DNA of 64,000 bases. Source: an uncultured Eubacteriales bacterium (GTDB lineage Bacteria > Bacillota > Clostridia > Oscillospirales > Acutalibacteraceae). Positions 1 to 8,826 of this stretch are shown here, piece after piece. The stretch is from assembly GCA_949068525.1 (NCBI GenBank), contig CARTIQ010000003.1:19077-83076 (forward strand), given 5' to 3'. A model generated the notes under the pieces. The model worked only from the letters and a program-made list of their open reading frames with translations, had not been told where the DNA came from and did no database searches. Numbering within the stretch: position 1 is the stretch's first letter; each line of letters starts with the position of its first letter. A program made the translations under genes and the position numbers.

Positions 1-1
1 G

Positions 2-370
2 ACTTTGAGTCTTATAAAAGAGGTTGGCTTTACCTCGCTATTTACTTTTATTTATTCTAAACGAAGCGGTACTCCGGCTGCAGAGATGGATGATTCTATT
101 TCCGAAAAAGAAAAATTCGCTTGGTTTCGTGAGCTTTTGGAGGTTCAAAATGAGATAACTACCAGGCAATGCCAAAAGTATGATGGCGAAATTGTGAAGG
201 TTTTGATTGAAGGAAAATCGACCAAAGAGGGTGCTTTAACGGCGCGGACACAGGGAAACATGATTGTTGACGTTGTGGGGGAAGAGGACTTAGTTGGCAA
301 GTTTGCTATGGTTAAGGTTACTGGAATTAAAAATTGGTTTTTGACAGGAGAAATAACTGAGGTTTTATAG
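2..370 (+). CDS. miaB: tRNA-2-methylthio-N6-dimethylallyladenosine synthase MiaB, C-terminal part
   Basis: The reading frame is already open at the left edge, so only the last ~122 residues are present. The stretch TFIYSKRSGTPAA followed by MDD is the end of the radical-SAM methylthiotransferase core, and the remaining ~60 residues (from about YDGEIVKVLIEG to the end) form the TRAM RNA-binding domain. MiaB adds the 2-methylthio group to i6A37 of tRNAs, downstream of MiaA, whose gene lies 4.7 kb further on in the same direction. The iron-sulfur and SAM-binding cysteines lie outside the window. mutS starts 27 nt after the stop, so the genes are probably co-transcribed. Confidence 0.9.
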   Translation, partial: TLSLIKEVGFTSLFTFIYSKRSGTPAAEMDDSISEKEKFAWFRELLEVQNEITTRQCQKYDGEIVKVLIEGKSTKEGALTARTQGNMIVDVVGEEDLVGKFAMVKVTGIKNWFLTGEITEVL

Positions 371-397
371 GCTTTGTAAGCAAAGGGGGACTTAAAA

Positions 398-3031
398 ATG
401 GCCGAATTATCACCAATGATGCGACAATATTTTGATTTAAAGGAACGCTGTAAGGGTTCGATACTATTTTTTAGATTAGGCGATTTTTATGAGATGTTTT
501 TTGACGACGCTATTTTGGTCTCGAAAGAACTGGAATTAACCTTGACGGGTCGGGATTGTGGCCTAGAGGAAAGAGCTCCAATGTGTGGCGTGCCTTATCA
601 TAGTTGTGAGGGGTATATTGCTCGGCTGGTTGACAAGGGTTACAAGATTGCCATTTGCGACCAATTAGGGGATCCTTCTGCTAAGGGGCTTGTTCGGCGC
701 GATATTACGCGGGTTATTACGCCTGGAACGGTTATCGAGGGTGCCATGTTGGACGAATCTAAAAATAACTATATTTGCTCGATTTACATTGATGAAATTA
801 ATATTGGAATTTGTTTTTGTGACGTTTCTACGGGAGATCTTTTGGCGACGCTGCTTTTTGGCGCGGATGTTTATCGGCAGGCAGTTAATGAGCTATCTAA
901 ATTTAGCCCGAGAGAGATAATTGTTAGCGGAGCTGTGGAGAAGTTCAAGGATTTTAAGCCGTTTGTGAGCGACAAACTTAAAAGTACAGTTGAGATTAAG
1001 CCGCTAAGCACGAGTTTTGATGCTTGCAAACAGACTGTACTTTTGCAGTTTAAGCCACGCTCTTTGGAAGACCTTAATCTAAATGGCAAAAACGAAACTA
1101 TTGCAGCGTTGGCGGTTTTATTTGACTATTTAAAAGAGACGCAAAAAAACGGTTTGGAGCGCATAAACACTTTAGATGTTTACTCTGAAAGCCAGTTTAT
1201 GCGCCTGGATTTAACTACGCGCCGTAATTTAGAGCTTATTGAAACCATGCGTAACAAAGAAAAACGGGGCTCGCTCCTTTGGGTGCTAGACAGGACAAAG
1301 ACTGCTATGGGTAAGCGTCTTATAAAGAATTATATTGAGCAACCTTTGGTTAATGTTGCTGCGATTTTGAGGCGGCAGGTAGCAGTGGAGGAGATTTGCT
1401 CCGACGTTGTGCTAATGGATAACCTAAAGAGTGAGCTTAGCGGTGTGCATGACCTTGAGCGCTTGATGACTCGAATTGTCTATGGCTCTGCCAATGCGCG
1501 AGAACTTCGATCTTTGTGCTATGCTACTTCTAAGCTGCCTGCTGTTAAGGACGTGTTATCCCGCGTAAAATCGGAATTACTTGTTGAAATAAATGGTGAT
1601 ATTGATGATTTAGCGGACATTAATGCATTGATTGACGATGCTATTGTGGAGGAAGCGCCGATTTCTGTAAAAGAGGGGGGCATTATAAAGCACGGTTACA
1701 ATGGCGAAATTGATCTTTTGCGCGGTGATATGTCTAGCGGTAAAGATGTGATGGCGGAATTGGAGATTAAAGAAAAGGCAAGGACAGGTATACCTAAGCT
1801 AAAGATTGGATATAACCGTGTTTTTGGCTATTTTATTGAAGTTTCAAATTCTTTTAAGGATAAAGTCCCGAATGAATATATAAGGAAGCAGACGCTCTCT
1901 AACTGTGAAAGGTACATTACAACTGAGCTAAAGGAGCTTGAGGGGCGTGTGCTTGGGGCTAAGGATAGGGCTGTTCAACTGGAATATGAGCTATTTTGTA
2001 AGATTCGCGAGCAGGTTGCGGATAATTTAAATAGAGTTCAAAAGACGGCGAAGGCTATTGCTTTGCTGGACGTTTTGTTGTCTTTTGCAATAACTTCTTA
2101 CGAAAATCGCTTTGTTAAGCCAATTGTTAATAATAGTGACAAAATTATTTTGAAAGATTCCCGCCACCCGGTGATTGAAGCTTTGATGAAGGACTCTTTG
2201 TTTGTACCAAACGACGTTACACTGGACACAGGCGAAAACATGATTTCGGTGATTACGGGGCCAAATATGGCGGGCAAATCCACATATATGCGACAGGTTG
2301 CTATTATTGCTTTGATGGCGCAAATTGGCTGCTTTGTGCCGGCATCTTATGCTGAAATTGGCGTAGTTGAGAGTATTTTTACTCGCGTTGGTGCTTCGGA
2401 TGATCTGGCGAGCGGCCAGTCGACGTTTATGATTGAAATGATGGAAGTTGCGCAGATTATGAACTCTGCGAACGCAAATAGCCTGATTATTCTTGACGAA
2501 ATTGGTAGAGGAACTTCTACATTTGATGGCATGAGTATTGCGCGCGCTGTAATTGAGTTTATTGCTGATCACAGCAAATTAGGTGCGAAAACTCTTTTTG
2601 CGACGCATTACCATGAATTGATTGAGCTTGAGAATTTGGTGCCAGGTGTGAAAAATTATAATATAGCCGTCAAGAAACGTGGGGACGATATCACGTTTTT
2701 GCGAAGGATTGTGCGCGGCGGTACTGACGACAGTTTTGGCATAGAAGTGGCGAAATTGGCTGGCGTGCCGGGGTGGATAATCGATAGAGCCAAGGTGATT
2801 TTGAAAGAGATTGAAGACGGTAATATTGCAACTAATATAAAAATTGCCGACGAAGGGACTAGTAGCGAGGAGGTTGGCTTATTTGAACAAGAAAAAATTA
2901 ACGAAAATGTCGCTAAACCTGGTGAAAAAGAGGTTATTAAAAAGCTTTTAAGTTTGGACATAAATACACTTACACCGCTTGAGGCCATGGCGCAGTTGTT
3001 TGAACTTGTTAATTTGCTTAAAGAAGGTTAA
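398..3031 (+). CDS. mutS: DNA mismatch repair protein MutS
   Basis: MutS recognises mispaired bases and recruits MutL. The 877-residue length is normal for MutS1. The N-terminal mismatch-binding domain begins with MMRQYFDLK and carries the FRLGDFYEMFF segment with the Phe-x-Glu mismatch-wedge motif. The C-terminal ATPase has Walker A GPNMAGKST at about residues 621-629 and the Walker B/signature DEIGRGTSTFDG, followed by the ATHYHEL switch. The ATG start at 398 has an AAGGGGGA ribosome site 8 nt upstream. It lies between miaB and mutL (28 nt gap), the usual miaB-mutS-mutL-miaA order of Clostridia. No oddities seen. Confidence 0.97.
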   Translation: MAELSPMMRQYFDLKERCKGSILFFRLGDFYEMFFDDAILVSKELELTLTGRDCGLEERAPMCGVPYHSCEGYIARLVDKGYKIAICDQLGDPSAKGLVRRDITRVITPGTVIEGAMLDESKNNYICSIYIDEINIGICFCDVSTGDLLATLLFGADVYRQAVNELSKFSPREIIVSGAVEKFKDFKPFVSDKLKSTVEIKPLSTSFDACKQTVLLQFKPRSLEDLNLNGKNETIAALAVLFDYLKETQKNGLERINTLDVYSESQFMRLDLTTRRNLELIETMRNKEKRGSLLWVLDRTKTAMGKRLIKNYIEQPLVNVAAILRRQVAVEEICSDVVLMDNLKSELSGVHDLERLMTRIVYGSANARELRSLCYATSKLPAVKDVLSRVKSELLVEINGDIDDLADINALIDDAIVEEAPISVKEGGIIKHGYNGEIDLLRGDMSSGKDVMAELEIKEKARTGIPKLKIGYNRVFGYFIEVSNSFKDKVPNEYIRKQTLSNCERYITTELKELEGRVLGAKDRAVQLEYELFCKIREQVADNLNRVQKTAKAIALLDVLLSFAITSYENRFVKPIVNNSDKIILKDSRHPVIEALMKDSLFVPNDVTLDTGENMISVITGPNMAGKSTYMRQVAIIALMAQIGCFVPASYAEIGVVESIFTRVGASDDLASGQSTFMIEMMEVAQIMNSANANSLIILDEIGRGTSTFDGMSIARAVIEFIADHSKLGAKTLFATHYHELIELENLVPGVKNYNIAVKKRGDDITFLRRIVRGGTDDSFGIEVAKLAGVPGWIIDRAKVILKEIEDGNIATNIKIADEGTSSEEVGLFEQEKINENVAKPGEKEVIKKLLSLDINTLTPLEAMAQLFELVNLLKEG

Positions 3032-3059
3032 CTTATTGTTTTTGTAGAGGAAGATAATC

Positions 3060-5069
3060 ATGGGGAAGATAAATGTTCTGGATAAACACATTGCCGAGTT
3101 GATAGCTGCAGGCGAAGTTGTGGAGCGACCGAGCTCAGTAATAAAGGAGCTGGTAGAGAATTCGATTGATGCAGGAGCAAAGACCGTTACCATAGAGATC
3201 AAAAATGGCGGCGTGTCGTATATGCGTATCAGTGACGATGGCTGTGGAATTGAAAAGGACGATATAAGAAATGCATTTTTGCGCAACGCAACGAGCAAAA
3301 TTAAGTTTGAGGATGACCTTAACAATATTGCTACTTTGGGGTTTCGCGGGGAGGCGCTTTTTTCTGTATGCGCGGTCTCGAGGGTCGAGATTATGACTCG
3401 GCCGAAGGAGCAGGAAATTGGTATGCACTACAAAATTGAAGGCGGGGCGGAGGTTTTATTTGAAGAATGTGGTTGTTCTGCCGGTACAACCATAATTGTG
3501 CGGGATTTATTTTATAATACACCTGCTAGAATGAAGTTTTTGAAAAAAGATAGTTCTGAAGGCTTGGCTGTTGAGAAAATTTTGGATAGGATCGCACTTT
3601 CGCACCCTGAAATTGCCTTTAAGTTTATAAAAGAGGGTAAGTTGCAGCTCAACACTCCGGGCGACGGTAAAATCGATTCTGCTATTTATGCTGTTTATGG
3701 CAAAGAGTTTTTCACTTCGCTTATGCCAATAGACTATAAGTTTAATGGGATAACAATAACTGGATTTATTAGCAAGCCTACTTTGCCGCGTTCTTCTAGA
3801 AATATGCAGCATTTTTTTATAAATGGCCGGTATGTTAAAAGCAAAACCGCTATGGTTGCACTGGAAGAGGCTTTTAAGGGCTCAATTATGGTTCAAAAAT
3901 TCCCGGCTTGCGTTATGTACATTGACTTGCCTTTTGATAGTATCGATGTTAATGTGCATCCCTCTAAGGTGGAGGTCCGATTTATCGATGAACGTCCGAT
4001 TTTTGATGCAATATATCATGGCGTGAAAACAGCGCTAATAAATAACGGCAAACCTGCAATTTTGAGCAACAATAAGTTTTCTATTCCGGAAATTAAAATT
4101 GCGAAGAATATTGATAAAAACAAGGCTTGCAACGGTGTGAATAATTTATTTAAGATGATAGACTTTTCAGATAAAGCGGATGAGGTAGCCGATTCAAAAA
4201 TGACTGTTTTGGATAAGCCTGGCACGGGCAATGCTGATGAAAGTGATGATACGACGGATTCACCAGAGGTTTATATGCCAAAGAAATCCGAAAATGTTTA
4301 CCTTAAAAAGCCAGAATTAAAGGGCGAAACAGTATGTAATATTTTAGATATTAAAGAAGGTGCTTCAAAGGCCAAGAATATTGTTGATACGGGTATAGTC
4401 GAAGACATTGCTCTTTCGTCGTTTATTGATGAAAATGCAATTGATAAGATTTTTCCTATTAATAGCGCCAAGGTTGAGCAAATTGCGTTGGTTCCGGATG
4501 ATTTTGACGTTAAAATTATAGGTGAAATTTTTAACACATATATTATTGTGGGGAAAAATGCCGATGAGGCCGTTCTTATCGATAAACACGCAGCGCATGA
4601 GAGGATGATTTTTGAAGAGCTTAAATCTGAAAAAGACGCGCCGCTGTCACAGTTATTTTTGGAACCGGTTATTGTGTCTTTGAGCAAAGACGAGTACGCT
4701 GCTATTCTTGATAATATTAGTTTGTTTGTTAACGCTGGCTTTGAACTTGACGATTTTGGAAACGGTGCGATTATTGTTCGGGCTGCGCCAAGTTACCTCG
4801 ATAACGTTGATATTAGCGATATTGTTACACAGATGGCGAATTATATTTTGGAGCACAGGAAGAATATTCGCAGCGATTATGTTGAATGGCTGTACGAAAA
4901 TATCGCGTGTCGGGCAGCGATTAAAGCCGGCAAAGAGGCAAAACCGCAAGAAATGCAGGCTCTGGTTAAGCGGATAATTAAAGAGGACCCCAGATTTTGC
5001 CCCCATGGAAGGCCGATTGCTGTTACTGTTAAGCGGCGAGATATCGAGAAAAAATTTGGTCGGGTGTGA
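3060..5069 (+). CDS. mutL: DNA mismatch repair endonuclease MutL
   Basis: MutL couples mismatch recognition to strand incision. The 669-residue protein has the GHKL ATPase with ELVENSIDAGA (from residue 30), DDGCGI (59-64) and GFRGEAL (94-100), and a C-terminal dimerisation/endonuclease domain. The metal-binding endonuclease motif is DKHAAHERMIFE (from residue 508), where the family consensus has DQHA; the acidic and histidine ligands are kept. ACR and CPHGRP (647-652) motifs complete the site. This indicates the nicking type of MutL expected in bacteria without MutH. The linker at about 330-480 is poorly conserved, as usual. Its stop overlaps the miaA start by 4 nt. Confidence 0.97.
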   Translation: MGKINVLDKHIAELIAAGEVVERPSSVIKELVENSIDAGAKTVTIEIKNGGVSYMRISDDGCGIEKDDIRNAFLRNATSKIKFEDDLNNIATLGFRGEALFSVCAVSRVEIMTRPKEQEIGMHYKIEGGAEVLFEECGCSAGTTIIVRDLFYNTPARMKFLKKDSSEGLAVEKILDRIALSHPEIAFKFIKEGKLQLNTPGDGKIDSAIYAVYGKEFFTSLMPIDYKFNGITITGFISKPTLPRSSRNMQHFFINGRYVKSKTAMVALEEAFKGSIMVQKFPACVMYIDLPFDSIDVNVHPSKVEVRFIDERPIFDAIYHGVKTALINNGKPAILSNNKFSIPEIKIAKNIDKNKACNGVNNLFKMIDFSDKADEVADSKMTVLDKPGTGNADESDDTTDSPEVYMPKKSENVYLKKPELKGETVCNILDIKEGASKAKNIVDTGIVEDIALSSFIDENAIDKIFPINSAKVEQIALVPDDFDVKIIGEIFNTYIIVGKNADEAVLIDKHAAHERMIFEELKSEKDAPLSQLFLEPVIVSLSKDEYAAILDNISLFVNAGFELDDFGNGAIIVRAAPSYLDNVDISDIVTQMANYILEHRKNIRSDYVEWLYENIACRAAIKAGKEAKPQEMQALVKRIIKEDPRFCPHGRPIAVTVKRRDIEKKFGRV

Positions 5070-6040
5070 GTAAAATTACGAATAATGCTGGTTGTGTGCG
5101 TATTCCTAAAAATGAAAAAATAAATGTTGTGGCCATTGTGGGCCCTACAGCTTGTGGCAAGACGAAAACAGCGATTGAGCTTGCTAAATTATTTGATGGG
5201 GAGATTGTATCCGCCGATTCTATGCAGATTTACAAGGGGATGGATATTGGTACAGCCAAGCCTACTGCCTCTGAAACAGCTGAAGTCGCTCATCATTTGG
5301 TCGATTTTTTGGATATTGATAAAGAATTTAGCGTATCGGATTACGTAAAAATGGCGAGAGAGTGTATAATTGAGATAAGAAATCGTGGTGGATTGCCGTT
5401 TATTGTAGGTGGCACGGGACTTTATGTGAACTCTTTGCTGGATAACATTAATTTTGCTGACCAAAAACCGAATCCGGAATTACGTGAAAGTTTGGTTGAA
5501 AAGTTAAAAAACGAAGGTGCAAACTCTTTGCTGGCAGAGCTTGCTTCTTTTGATGGAGAAATGGCTAAAAAGCTATATCCGAACGACACTCTCAGGATTA
5601 TTCGTGCGATTGAAATTTACCAAACAAGCGGAATTACCATGACGGAGTACATTAAGCGTTCTAAAAAAGAGGAGTCGCCGTATAATCCGGTGATTTTGGG
5701 TTTATCCTACCGCAACAGGAAGATTTTGTATGACCAGATAAACAAGCGGGTAGATAAAATGATCGATGCTGGGTTAATTGACGAAGCTCGGCGGGTTTTG
5801 GCCTCTAACTGCGGCAAAACGGCGATGAACGCTATTTGCTACAAGGAGTTGGCTCCGTATATAAATGGCCAATGCGAATTGGGTGTAGCGGTTGAAAATT
5901 TAAAACAGCAAACACGAAGGTATGCTAAGCGACAGCTCACTTGGTTTAAAAGAGATGCTCGAGTAGACTGGATTTTTATTGATGATTATTTGAGCTTTAA
6001 AGAAATGCTTCAGGTTTGTGTGAGGACTATAAAATTTTAA
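5066..6040 (+). CDS. miaA: tRNA dimethylallyltransferase MiaA
   Basis: MiaA transfers the dimethylallyl group from DMAPP to N6 of A37 in tRNAs reading UNN codons, giving the substrate of MiaB. The 324-residue protein has the P-loop GPTACGKT (26-33), the catalytic Asp in SADSMQIYKGMDIGTAKP (D51), and GGTGLY in the middle. The GTG start overlaps the mutL TGA by 4 nt, indicating translational coupling. hfq, which often follows miaA in Firmicutes and Proteobacteria, is absent; a membrane-protein gene with its own promoter comes next. Confidence 0.96.
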   Translation: MSKITNNAGCVRIPKNEKINVVAIVGPTACGKTKTAIELAKLFDGEIVSADSMQIYKGMDIGTAKPTASETAEVAHHLVDFLDIDKEFSVSDYVKMARECIIEIRNRGGLPFIVGGTGLYVNSLLDNINFADQKPNPELRESLVEKLKNEGANSLLAELASFDGEMAKKLYPNDTLRIIRAIEIYQTSGITMTEYIKRSKKEESPYNPVILGLSYRNRKILYDQINKRVDKMIDAGLIDEARRVLASNCGKTAMNAICYKELAPYINGQCELGVAVENLKQQTRRYAKRQLTWFKRDARVDWIFIDDYLSFKEMLQVCVRTIKF

Positions 6041-6055
6041 AAAGCATTAATTTTG

Positions 6056-6064
6056 TGATATAAT
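6056..6064 (+). promoter_or_regulatory. extended -10 promoter candidate
   Basis: A TATAAT hexamer at 6059-6064 preceded by TGA (extended -10) lies just after miaA. No good -35 is visible at the expected distance. Transcription would begin near 6071, only 4 nt before the TTG at 6075, which argues for the later ATG (6117) as the true start of the next gene. Confidence 0.5.
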
Positions 6065-6116
6065 ACTATAAATCTTGGACGAAAACTTTAGTTTAAAGGA
6101 TTTTTGGGACGAAACA

Positions 6117-7403
6117 ATGGGAAAAGTTGCTAAAAAAATTGTATGGGCTTTTTTTGTTGGGATGATTCTTGTTTATGGATCGTACCATGTGTTTGCTATG
6201 TTTTTTCCAAGCATTAAGACTGAGGTTGCACACATTGTGCGGGTTTATGATTCTCTTGACGCGGATGGCTATATTATTCGGGACGAACGGGTTATTCCGG
6301 AGGATTTGTCTGGTGCGATAAGCTTTTGCTTGAGCGATGCGGATAAAATTGAGAAAGATGGCATTATAGCGCAGGTCTATAGTTCTGAAAGCCAAGGGAT
6401 TTTGCATAAAAAGGCCGAAGAGATTGAAAAGGAAATCGCGAGACTTGAAAACCTCAAAAGTTCTGGTTTTGCTATCTCCACAAACCCGGCTTCGATTGAC
6501 CAGCAGTCTTATTTGGAGTTTAACCGCTTTATTAAAAATATGAGTAATTGCGAGTTTAATACATTGTCAAAACATTGCGATAATATTTTTTACTTGCTAA
6601 ACGAGCGTCAGATTGCTAGTGGGCAGGATTTGAATTTGGATGAAAAAATTTCTACCTTGAAGAGTAAATTAAATAAATTGAATTTGCAGGAGAATAATAA
6701 GAAGATTTTAGCGCAGCATTCGGGCTATTTTATGGGGAATGTGGACGGCTTTGAGGATGCTTTTAACTATGATAGTGTAAAAAATATAACGGTAGAAAAA
6801 ATTAAAGTTTTGCTAAATGAGAGCTCTGAACGGGCACATAGCCAAACCAAAAATGTTGCTAAATTAGTTATTAACTCAAATTGGTTTGTTGTTTGCGCTT
6901 TAAAAAGGACGGACGCTTCGCAGCTTAGCTTGGGTCAACATGTAAAGCTGGTTATGCCACTGGCTAGCGCAGAAAAAATAAAAGCTAAGGTTGTTTCTAT
7001 TAATCAATCGGGGGAGGCCCTTGAATCTGCTGTTGTTTTTCAGTGTAATTACATTGATAAGAACAGCCTGTCTATTCGCAATGAGCCTATTAAGATTAAT
7101 ATTTCGGAATATCGGGGGATATCGGTTAGTAAGAGCGCTGTGCATGAGAAAACTTTAAGCCGGACTATTACTGACGAGGCAACTGGACAAGAAAAGGTTG
7201 TTCAAAAGACTGTTAAGGGTGTTTATGTTCGGCGCGGTAAACAGATTGCGTTTAGGGAGATTAATATCATTTTTTCTGGCGACGATTTTGTTCTTTGCGA
7301 TTTTGATGTGGATAAATCTAAACTTTTTTCAGAAAATACTATTAAAGAGCATGATGAAGTTGTTGTGAAGGGCTGCGACCTTTATGATGGTAAATTTGTT
7401 TAA
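6117..7403 (+). CDS. HlyD-like single-pass membrane protein upstream of sepF
   Basis: This encodes about 428 residues from ATG 6117; an in-frame TTG at 6075 would add 14 more, but it lies too close to the predicted transcription start. One N-terminal membrane segment (IVWAFFVGMILVYGSYHVFAMFF) is followed by an extracytoplasmic part. The segment DADGYIIRDERVI resembles the first beta strand/lipoyl half of HlyD-type adaptor proteins. Coiled-coil stretches (KKAEEIEKEIARLE; DEKISTLKSKLNKLNLQ) and a beta-rich C-terminus follow. HlyD-like proteins are seen beside sepF in Clostridia, so a role in the envelope or division is an inference. No transporter partner is adjacent. Function unknown. Confidence 0.6.
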   Translation: MGKVAKKIVWAFFVGMILVYGSYHVFAMFFPSIKTEVAHIVRVYDSLDADGYIIRDERVIPEDLSGAISFCLSDADKIEKDGIIAQVYSSESQGILHKKAEEIEKEIARLENLKSSGFAISTNPASIDQQSYLEFNRFIKNMSNCEFNTLSKHCDNIFYLLNERQIASGQDLNLDEKISTLKSKLNKLNLQENNKKILAQHSGYFMGNVDGFEDAFNYDSVKNITVEKIKVLLNESSERAHSQTKNVAKLVINSNWFVVCALKRTDASQLSLGQHVKLVMPLASAEKIKAKVVSINQSGEALESAVVFQCNYIDKNSLSIRNEPIKINISEYRGISVSKSAVHEKTLSRTITDEATGQEKVVQKTVKGVYVRRGKQIAFREINIIFSGDDFVLCDFDVDKSKLFSENTIKEHDEVVVKGCDLYDGKFV

Positions 7404-7475
7404 GTTTTTCTTTTTTGTTACTATAAAATTACCAAAAAAAAATTGGATGTTTTCATAAAATGCAACGGTTATTTA

Positions 7476-7504
7476 TTGACATTAAAGAAAAAATTGTTCA
7501 TAAT
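7476..7504 (+). promoter_or_regulatory. sigma-A promoter for sepF-divIVA
   Basis: TTGACA (7476-7481), a 17-bp spacer and CATAAT (7499-7504) form a near-consensus promoter in the 209-bp AT-rich gap after the HlyD-like gene. The predicted leader of about 100 nt before sepF shows no clear structure. Confidence 0.65.
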
Positions 7505-7612
7505 ATTATTAATTAGGTTTGTGTTTTTATTTTATGTGAACTTTTTTGCTTTTTAAATTCTGATTTTTTCTAGATTGGAATTTAATTATAAAAAATTTGG
7601 GAGGCTAAAATT

Positions 7613-8068
7613 ATGTCAGGATTAGTACAAAAATTTAAGGAAATGTTAACCCCGCCAGAAGACGAATTTGAGTATGATTATGAACAAGACAGTTTTGAAA
7701 GTTGGACTAATAAAAAAAATGAACAGAAAAACTCATCAACACGTGCCAGTGCTCAAAATAATAAAGTTGTAAACATCCATGCTACTGCGCAACTTCAGGT
7801 AGTTTTGTTTAAGCCAGAACACTTTGGGGAGGATACTCGTGCTATTGCGGATGAGCTCATTAAAATGCATACTGTTGTTTTAAATCTTGAAAATACTGAC
7901 AGGGACGAAGCTCGCCGAATTCTTGATTTTTTGAGCGGTGTTGCTTATGCTAACAGCGGCCAGATTAAGAAGGTGGCTACTAGCACATATATCATTACGC
8001 CATATAATGTTGGCTTGACTGGAGACGATCTTTTAGACGAACTAGAGAATAACGGCGTTTATTTTTAA
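7613..8068 (+). CDS. sepF: cell division protein SepF
   Basis: SepF binds FtsZ and tethers it to the membrane. The 151-residue protein starts with a short amphipathic helix (MSGLVQKFKEMLTPP), then an acidic Tyr-rich linker, then the SepF core with KPEHFGEDTRAIADEL and DREARRILDFLSG-like segments (here DRDEARRILDFLSGVAYA), ending in the ITP-x-NV strand. A GGGAGG ribosome site precedes the ATG. divIVA follows within 31 nt of the stop, the usual Gram-positive division-cluster arrangement. The ylmE/ylmD and ylmG genes often found nearby are absent. Confidence 0.93.
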   Translation: MSGLVQKFKEMLTPPEDEFEYDYEQDSFESWTNKKNEQKNSSTRASAQNNKVVNIHATAQLQVVLFKPEHFGEDTRAIADELIKMHTVVLNLENTDRDEARRILDFLSGVAYANSGQIKKVATSTYIITPYNVGLTGDDLLDELENNGVYF

Positions 8069-8098
8069 TAAATTTTGCACAACGTTGGAGGAATTTTT

Positions 8099-8770
8099 GT
8101 GTTGACGGTTAATGATATTAAAGATGTTAAATTTGGAAAGTCGGGCTTTGGTGGCTATAAGGCCGAGGATGTTGACGATTTTTTGGATGAGGTTCAGGTT
8201 TCTTACGCAAACCTTCAGAAAGAGGTTTTGGACCTGACTGAGAAAATTAAAATTCTGGCCGATAGGGTTGGACAGTACCGGGAAGATGAAGATAGCGTTA
8301 AAACGGCTTTAGTTAGTGCTCAGAAGCTATCTACGGCTGCTATTGCTGATGCCAAGAAAGAGGCTGATGCTATTATTGCTGATGCTAGACTCCGGGCGGA
8401 CCAAATATTAAACAGCATAAATAACGATGTGTTACGGCAAAAAGAGACTCTGGCTGGCCTGAAGAAAGCTGTTAAGGATTTTCGCTCTAATATTTTGTCT
8501 TTGTATAAGGAGCACTTAAAATTGGTAAACTCTTTTAATGCAGAAGACCGCCTGCCAGTGGATTTTAATTCTAGAGATAATGCTAAAGGTGCTGGCAATG
8601 AACCTGTTGCCAGCAGTGAGCCTACAATGAATAACGAAAAAGTTGTTGCACCTACTGCGCAGGCAGTTGAGGCAGAAGTAGAAGCTAAAAATGCTGAGAT
8701 ATCTGGTTCGAGTAAATTTGAAGATTTAAAATTTGGAGAAGATTATAATGTTAGTGAGCCTGTTAAGTAA
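8099..8770 (+). CDS. divIVA: DivIVA-family cell division/polarity protein
   Basis: DivIVA coiled-coil proteins sense negative membrane curvature at septa and poles. The start is placed at GTG 8099, 6 nt after a GGAGGA site, giving MLTVNDIKDVKFGKSGFGGYKAEDVDDFLDEV, split here by the typical DivIVA N-terminal fold (LT-x-x-DI...F...GY-x-x-x-VD-x-FLD). An earlier in-frame TTG at 8075 lies upstream of the ribosome site and is rejected. Residues about 28-150 are coiled coil, with an Ala/Glu-rich tail. About 223 residues, normal for Clostridia. The tail (EPVASSEPT, EVEAKNAEISG) is low complexity and probably disordered. Confidence 0.9.
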   Translation: MLTVNDIKDVKFGKSGFGGYKAEDVDDFLDEVQVSYANLQKEVLDLTEKIKILADRVGQYREDEDSVKTALVSAQKLSTAAIADAKKEADAIIADARLRADQILNSINNDVLRQKETLAGLKKAVKDFRSNILSLYKEHLKLVNSFNAEDRLPVDFNSRDNAKGAGNEPVASSEPTMNNEKVVAPTAQAVEAEVEAKNAEISGSSKFEDLKFGEDYNVSEPVK

Positions 8771-8826
8771 GTGCGATTTGACTGAAGTTTTATATGTGTG
8801 AGAAATTTTGAGGAGAGTTGTTATAG

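Noticed and set aside
2027..2572. 181-codon minus-strand frame inside mutS
   Set aside because: Antisense to the MutS ATPase; low-complexity His/Asn-rich composition and no ribosome site.
8075..8098. N-terminal extension of DivIVA from TTG 8075
   Set aside because: It includes the GGAGGA ribosome site itself; the family N-terminus begins at GTG 8099.
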